Shown here in pieces: positions 5,877 through 9,494 of a stretch of 9,494 nt of DNA. The stretch lies in contig CAJONN010000063.1 in NCBI GenBank assembly GCA_905235955.1, positions 1 through 9,494 on the forward strand, in the 5' to 3' direction. Every line of letters starts with the position of its first letter. The first letter of the stretch is position 1. The stretch comes from an uncultured Marinilabiliaceae bacterium (GTDB lineage Bacteria; Bacteroidota; Bacteroidia; Bacteroidales; Marinilabiliaceae). A program made the translations under genes and the position numbers. The notes below the pieces were generated by a model. That model was given only the letters and a program-made list of their open reading frames with translations. It made no database searches and was not told the DNA's origin.

Positions 5877-7160
5877 TTATGATTCCTTACTTTTTTCTTT
5901 CTTATTAAAGTGTTTGTGATTGTTATGACAATTGCTATTTTTTCGGTTTCTATCTTTCTGCATTCCACGTTTGTGGTCGCCTTGAGGTTTGGCTTTTCGG
6001 GGCGAATTGCTTTTGGGGTTGTAGATAGGTCCTTCGCCAAGTTCTGAAGGCAATGGCAGCTTCTCAACCTCTTTTTCTATCAGTTGTTCTATTCGGGCAA
6101 AAGCTTTCATATCTTTCTCATTTACAAAGGTATAAGCTTCTCCGTTAGCTTGTGCTCGTGCTGTTCGACCAATGCGGTGCACATAGTCTTCGGCATCACG
6201 AGGCACATCGTAGTTTATCACCATATCAATCTCTTTTATGTCGATGCCACGCGCAATAATGTCAGTAGCAACAAGCACATTGATATTATGATTGCGAAAT
6301 TGCAATAGCACATTTTCACGTTCTTTCTGCTCAAGGTCAGAGTGAATAACGCCTGCATTGATGCCTGCACGGCGCAATATGATGTTGAGTTCTTTGCATA
6401 TTTGCTTTTTCGATGAGAAGATGATGACGCTCTGTCCTTTGCGCTGATGCAATATATGCTTTACGAGTGGCGTTTTTTGTGTATCGTATACCACGTATGC
6501 ACCTTGTTTTATGTTGTCGGCAGGCTTTGATATGGCAATGCTTATCTCTTTAGGGTTGGTGAGTATTTGCTTTGCTAAGTCGCGAATTTTGGGTGGCATG
6601 GTAGCCGAAAACATTAGTGTTTGCCTTTCGGTGGGCAAGAGTTTTACTACTTGCATTATATCATCAAAAAAGCCCATATCGAGCATGCGGTCGGCTTCGT
6701 CGAGTATGAGATGTCGTACGTGGCTAAAATCTACGTAGCCCATAGTTATGTGCTGAAGAAGTCGTCCGGGTGTCGAAATCAATATGTCGGCACCATCTTC
6801 AATGGCTTTGCGCTGCCTACCCCATTCGCCACTATCGTTGCCACCATATATAGCCGTAGATGTTACGGGCACATAGTAGCCAAAACCTTCCATTTGTTGG
6901 TCTATTTGTATGGCGAGTTCGCGTGTAGGCACCAATATCACGGTGTCGATGTTGCCACCTTCAGTGTAGAGTATGTCGTTGATGACTGGGAGCAGATAGG
7001 CGGCAGTTTTGCCTGTACCAGTTTGTGCGCAAGCTATAAGGTCAGAACCATCCATGATGACTGGGATAGCTTCACTTTGTATCGGAGTGGCCTCTTCGAA
7101 ATGCATTGCATCGAGGCTATCCATTAGTTCATCATCAAAACCAAATTCGGTAAAATACAC
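5877..7160 (-). CDS. DEAD-box ATP-dependent RNA helicase (RhlE-like)
   Basis: This 427-aa protein unwinds or remodels RNA using ATP, in roles such as ribosome assembly and RNA turnover. All core motifs are present: Q motif with TPIQ at 25-28; motif I AQTGTGKT at 45-52; Ia PTREL at 78-82; Ib TPGR at 130-133; II DEAD at 154-157; III SAT at 185-187; IV IIFSS at 246-250; V ATDIIARGIDI at 298-308; VI HRIGRTAR at 328-335. A short tail of about 50 residues from 378 on is rich in Lys, Arg, Asn and His and is likely disordered and RNA-binding. The length and short basic tail suit the RhlE group; DeaD/CsdA-type proteins are longer. It lies between fabI and the DUF4494 gene on the same strand and has a promoter overlapping the fabI terminator. 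Confidence 0.95.
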   Translation of the reverse strand: MYFTEFGFDDELMDSLDAMHFEEATPIQSEAIPVIMDGSDLIACAQTGTGKTAAYLLPVINDILYTEGGNIDTVILVPTRELAIQIDQQMEGFGYYVPVTSTAIYGGNDSGEWGRQRKAIEDGADILISTPGRLLQHITMGYVDFSHVRHLILDEADRMLDMGFFDDIMQVVKLLPTERQTLMFSATMPPKIRDLAKQILTNPKEISIAISKPADNIKQGAYVVYDTQKTPLVKHILHQRKGQSVIIFSSKKQICKELNIILRRAGINAGVIHSDLEQKERENVLLQFRNHNINVLVATDIIARGIDIKEIDMVINYDVPRDAEDYVHRIGRTARAQANGEAYTFVNEKDMKAFARIEQLIEKEVEKLPLPSELGEGPIYNPKSNSPRKAKPQGDHKRGMQKDRNRKNSNCHNNHKHFNKKEKSKES

Positions 7161-7185
7161 TTTTGTAAGATTAAAAAATTGAATA

Positions 7186-7214
7186 CAAAATTAATAAAAA
7201 AAAGACCGCCGCAA
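7186..7214 (-). promoter_or_regulatory. Promoter of the DEAD-box helicase
   Basis: On the minus strand TTG (7214-7212) is followed after 18 bases by TAATTTTG (7193-7186), an exact TAnnTTTG match. Transcription would start about 20 bases before the ATG at 7160. The -33 half lies inside the upstream hairpin of the fabI terminator, so the two elements share DNA. Confidence 0.55.
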
Positions 7215-7234
7215 GAAAAAACAATGCGACAGTC
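7196..7234 (-). terminator. Terminator of fabI
   Basis: The arms 7204-7213 and 7225-7234 form a 10-bp stem with an 11-base loop when read on the minus strand, including two G-U pairs, followed by eight T (complement of 7196-7203). On the plus strand both wobble positions become C-A mismatches, so it is specific for the minus strand. It ends about 50 bases past the fabI stop. Confidence 0.8.
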
Positions 7235-7285
7235 CTACGATATAACCTAAAACACTATGAAAAATTCTGTAAAAAATATATTTTT

Positions 7286-8140
7286 TTATAACTCATTTCC
7301 TTTGGGGTCAACGCGCATGTGTTCAAAGCTCAGATTGTATTGAGCCATAGCACGTTCGCTCATACCTATGCTTGAGAATCCGCCATCGTGATAGAGGTTC
7401 TGCATAGTTATTTTCTTTGTGAGGTCAGAGAACATTGCGCAGCAGAAGTTTGCGCAGTCTTCGGCCAAAGCGTTGCCAAGTGGCGACTGGCGGTCAGCAA
7501 AGTCGAGCAAGCCGTCGAAACCTTTCACGCCACTACCTGCTGTAGTCATTGTTGGCGACTGTGATATTGTATTGATGCGCACGTGGCGTTCTCTACCATA
7601 GATGTAGCCAAACGAACGAGCTATCGACTCAAGCAGTGCCTTAGCATCGGCCATGTCGTTGTAGTCGCAGAAGGTACGTTGTCCGGCAATGTATGAGAGT
7701 GCTATCACTGAGCCCCACTCGCTGATGGCATCCATTTGGTATGCTACCTGTAGCATTTTGTGGAACGATATAGCAGAGATGTCGAGTGTTTTGTTGAGGA
7801 AGTTGTAGTCGAGGTCGTTGTAAGGGCGTTTTTTGCGCACATTGAGCGACATGCCTATTGAGTGAAGCACAAAGTCTATTTTGCCACCCAATATCTCTTG
7901 CGATTTTTCAAAAACAACCTTTAGGTCGTCTACATTAGTAGCATCGGCAGGTATAAGTTCGGCATTGCATTTTTTACTCAAATCAATCACTTCGCCCATG
8001 CGGCAAGCTACGGCAGTGTTAGAGAGTGTAAATATAGCGCCTTGTTCTTTGGCCACTTCTGCCACCTTCCACGCTATTGACTTATCGTTGAGAGCACCGA
8101 ATATGATGCCACGTTTTCCTTCAAGAAGATTTGTTACCAT
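7286..8140 (-). CDS. fabI: Enoyl-[acyl-carrier-protein] reductase (NADH-type)
   Basis: FabI reduces trans-2-enoyl-ACP in the last step of each round of type II fatty-acid elongation. The protein is a short-chain dehydrogenase/reductase-like enzyme of 284 aa from the start chosen here. The nucleotide-binding region has GALNDKSIAWKVAEVA at 15-30 (the family's SIA motif), and HSIG is at 93-96. The catalytic residues are Tyr150, Tyr160 and Lys167 (SYIAGQ and DYNDMADAK), with the same spacing as Tyr146/Tyr156/Lys163 of E. coli FabI. SPTMTTAGSGVKGFD at 195-209 and HDGGFSSIGM at 251-260 complete the pattern. I chose the ATG at 8140 because MVTNLLEGKRG aligns with the normal FabI N-terminus; an in-frame ATG at 8179 would add 13 residues. 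A terminator follows, so fabI appears monocistronic. Confidence 0.96.
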   Translation of the reverse strand: MVTNLLEGKRGIIFGALNDKSIAWKVAEVAKEQGAIFTLSNTAVACRMGEVIDLSKKCNAELIPADATNVDDLKVVFEKSQEILGGKIDFVLHSIGMSLNVRKKRPYNDLDYNFLNKTLDISAISFHKMLQVAYQMDAISEWGSVIALSYIAGQRTFCDYNDMADAKALLESIARSFGYIYGRERHVRINTISQSPTMTTAGSGVKGFDGLLDFADRQSPLGNALAEDCANFCCAMFSDLTKKITMQNLYHDGGFSSIGMSERAMAQYNLSFEHMRVDPKGNEL

Positions 8141-8208
8141 GATATTGTTCTTTGTATTGAATAAAAGATAACTAACCATTAATTGGGTTCGTTTCTCAAA
8201 TTCGGGTG

Positions 8209-8216
8209 CAAAGGTA
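8209..8216 (-). promoter_or_regulatory. Putative -7 element of fabI
   Basis: TACCTTTG on the minus strand, within TATACCTTTGCAC, fits TAnnTTTG exactly. It lies 68 bases upstream of the preferred ATG at 8140, implying a leader of roughly 60 nt, long enough to contain the alternative ATG at 8179. The -33 position shows only a T-run. Confidence 0.55.
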
Positions 8217-8346
8217 TATCTTATCAGCCTTATAAAAATGTTGTTTTGTGCGAAATACTATTAAATAACTATAAAAAATAGCAAAACTTAACTCTTTCTC
8301 TGTAAAAGAATGGTGTATTTTGAGCTACTGAGGCAAAGAGAACATG

Positions 8347-8377
8347 TTGCATATTTAAATATTTTTATGTAATTTCA
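8347..8377 (+). promoter_or_regulatory. Tentative promoter of the SPFH lipoprotein gene
   Basis: TTG (8347-8349), a 20-base gap and TAATTTCA (8370-8377) make a partial match to the Bacteroidetes promoter, weakened by CA in place of TG in the -7 box. A second candidate, TATTTTG at 8316-8322, is one base short of the consensus. The 245-bp divergent region between fabI and this gene must hold the promoters for both; apart from these I see no clear operator. Confidence 0.3.
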
Positions 8378-8424
8378 CACTGATTATTTATAAAAAACAA
8401 CATATTCAATAAAAAGTAGTAGTT

Positions 8425-9243
8425 ATGAAACATGTCAAAATTGTTATTAGTGCCTTTTGTGCTGCACTTGCAATTTCAAGTTGTACAACAGTAGATTCTG
8501 GTTCGGTAGGCATTCGTTTTCTCAAATGGTCGAGCGATGAAGAGAGCCATGGTGGTGTCATCGAAACATGCAAAGGTTGGGTTTGGTACAACCCTATCAC
8601 ACAATCTATTTTTGAGTATCCTATATATGTGCAACGCAAAAATTATGAAGCCTTTGCAGTGAATGCCAAAGATGCCTCAACCTTCACAATGGACCCAACA
8701 ATAGCTTATCGCCTCGACCCTGATAAGGCTGTTGCTGTATTTGTAAAATATCGTCGTTCGTTGCCCGAGATAGAAAACGGATACATACGTACTTGTATCT
8801 ACGAGGCATATCGCACATGTGCCAACCAGTATACATCAGACTATCTGATGGCCAACCGTGGTGAGTTTGAAAACGAAGTGCGCAAGCGTTTAGAACAATC
8901 GCTCTCAGGCGAAGGCTTTATTGTAGAGGAGTTTACCTCGCAAATAACTCCACCAGCATCGTTGGCTGCCGCTATCAATGCCAAAAACGAAGCTGTACAG
9001 AATGCTCTAAAGGCAGAAAACAAGGTAAAAGAGGCTGAAGCTGAAGCTAAAATTGAGATTGCCAAAGCTGAAGGCGAAGCTAAAGCACTGAAAATAAAAG
9101 GCGATGGCGAGGCTTATTACAATAGAGTTGTAGCAATGTCGCTCAATCAGTTGCTCGTAGATCAATATGCTATTGAAAAATGGGACGGCAAGTTGCCAGA
9201 ATACTATGGTAGTAGCAATCTGCCATTTATAAAAATGAAATAG
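8425..9243 (+). CDS. SPFH/Band 7 (prohibitin-like) lipoprotein
   Basis: This 272-aa protein is a lipid-anchored member of the SPFH/Band 7 family; relatives form large ring or cage assemblies on membranes and influence proteases or membrane organisation. Residues 1-20 form a lipoprotein signal with a lipobox ending ISSC, so Cys20 is the predicted lipidated residue. The SPFH domain spans about 23-175, with VDSGSVGIRF at the start and TSQITPPASLAAAI leading out. A coiled coil of Ala/Glu/Lys repeats covers about 183-232 (EAEAEAKIEIAKAEGEAKAL), the usual helical stalk of the family. The mature part carries no run of acidic residues right after Cys20, so a surface-export signal is not evident. The role in this organism is unknown. 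It is divergent from fabI, and I see no strong terminator directly behind it. Confidence 0.88.
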   Translation: MKHVKIVISAFCAALAISSCTTVDSGSVGIRFLKWSSDEESHGGVIETCKGWVWYNPITQSIFEYPIYVQRKNYEAFAVNAKDASTFTMDPTIAYRLDPDKAVAVFVKYRRSLPEIENGYIRTCIYEAYRTCANQYTSDYLMANRGEFENEVRKRLEQSLSGEGFIVEEFTSQITPPASLAAAINAKNEAVQNALKAENKVKEAEAEAKIEIAKAEGEAKALKIKGDGEAYYNRVVAMSLNQLLVDQYAIEKWDGKLPEYYGSSNLPFIKMK

Positions 9244-9307
9244 TGTAGTTTTGAAGCCAGAACAACAATTAACGCTCTTGCTATTTTAAGAAAAAGTTGT
9301 CATTTCA

Positions 9308-9315
9308 TACTTTTG
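9308..9315 (+). promoter_or_regulatory. Putative -7 element of the right-edge ATPase gene
   Basis: TACTTTTG, within CATACTTTTGCAC, matches TAnnTTTG exactly. The -33 region has only TTTT at a 20-base distance. If it is used, transcription starts near 9322, and the hairpin at 9339-9368 lies inside the mRNA leader. Confidence 0.5.
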
Positions 9316-9338
9316 CACTAATTTTACATCTTACATTT

Positions 9339-9368
9339 GGGGGATGCATAGATATATATGTATCCCCC
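9339..9368 (+). promoter_or_regulatory. Strong hairpin in the leader of the ATPase-like gene
   Basis: GGGGGATGCATA (9339-9350) pairs with TATGTATCCCCC (9357-9368) in a 12-bp stem with one G-T pair and a 6-base loop. Only TTT follows, so as a terminator for the upstream lipoprotein gene it would be weak. It ends 20 bases before the ATG at 9389 and could affect translation or mRNA stability of the downstream gene. Which of these applies cannot be decided here. Confidence 0.5.
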
Positions 9369-9388
9369 TTTGTAAAACTATTAACAAC

Positions 9389-9494
9389 ATGAAGTTACCC
9401 ATTGGCATACAAGATTTTGAGAAAATTCGCACAGGCGATTATGTCTATGTTGACAAAACGGAGCAAATATATCGCCTCGTTTCAGAGGGGTCGT
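9389..9494 (+). CDS. AAA-ATPase-like / PD-(D/E)XK protein, 5' part only
   Basis: Only 35 codons are visible before the window ends. The translation begins MKLPIGIQDFEKIR and continues with YVYVDKTEQIYRLV, the characteristic start of the large Bacteroidetes family that combines an AAA-ATPase-like domain (PF09820 type) with a C-terminal PD-(D/E)XK nuclease-like domain. The Walker A motif would follow within about 15 codons, outside the window. These proteins are about 500-580 aa, are often present in many copies per genome, and have no settled function. The ATG was chosen because the conserved LPIGIQDFE begins right after it. A -7 element and a hairpin lie upstream. Confidence 0.85.
   Translation, partial: MKLPIGIQDFEKIRTGDYVYVDKTEQIYRLVSEGS

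Noticed and set aside
5828..6067. A 79-codon minus-strand frame at the helicase 3' end, considered as a frameshifted tail
   Set aside because: The helicase frame itself continues to a normal basic tail and stop at 5877. The alternative frame is an overlap artefact of Lys/Asn-rich codons.
6621..7127. A 168-codon plus-strand frame
   Set aside because: It is antisense to the helicase motif region. The open frame follows from the codon use of the real gene.
1..9494. Search for CRISPR arrays, insertion sequences, integrase attachment sites, toxin-antitoxin pairs or phage genes
   Set aside because: No regularly spaced repeats, transposase motifs or terminal inverted repeats were seen. The tRNA-Leu gene has no integrase beside it and no duplicated 3' end in the window.

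Overview
The window looks like ordinary chromosomal sequence from a member of the Bacteroidetes, most likely order Bacteroidales. The signs are the absence of Shine-Dalgarno sequences, repeated TAnnTTTG-type -7 promoter elements, AT-rich spacers between moderate-GC genes, and protein families typical of the group: a DUF4494 protein, a long RluA-like synthase with an N-terminal extension, a lipoprotein-type SPFH protein, and an AAA-ATPase-like/PD-(D/E)XK protein. The genus cannot be read from the sequence alone.

Layout, left to right. Positions 1-288 are non-coding and hold a diverged direct repeat. A plus-strand pair follows: an MBL-fold metallo-hydrolase of the RNase Z type (323-1138) and, 12 bp later, a 536-aa RluA-family pseudouridine synthase (1151-2761). 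tRNA-Leu(CAG) lies on the minus strand (2829-2910) with its own promoter and terminator. A gene-poor gap (about 2962-3583) holds a symmetrical terminator, a leader hairpin followed by a 20-codon ORF, and the POT-gene terminator. The minus strand then carries four genes, transcribed right to left: fabI (7286-8140), a DEAD-box RNA helicase (5877-7160), a DUF4494 protein (5220-5741) and a POT-family peptide transporter (3584-5194). fabI ends in a clear terminator and the helicase has its own promoter. The DUF4494 and POT genes are 25 bp apart and probably form one transcript from a promoter near 5811-5818. Divergent from fabI is a plus-strand SPFH/prohibitin-like lipoprotein (8425-9243). The right edge cuts the start of an AAA-ATPase-like gene (9389 onward) whose leader contains a strong GGGGGAT/ATCCCCC hairpin.

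The genes are mostly housekeeping: RNA metabolism (pseudouridine synthase, helicase, tRNA-Leu, possibly the RNase Z-like enzyme), fatty-acid synthesis (fabI), peptide uptake (POT) and an envelope SPFH protein. I see no phage, transposon, CRISPR or defence island, and no convincing new multi-gene system. The items most worth a second look are the leader hairpin plus signal-peptide-like mini-ORF, the leader hairpin of the right-edge ATPase gene, the Cys-containing extension of the RluA protein, the lipid-anchored SPFH protein, and the diverged intergenic repeats.
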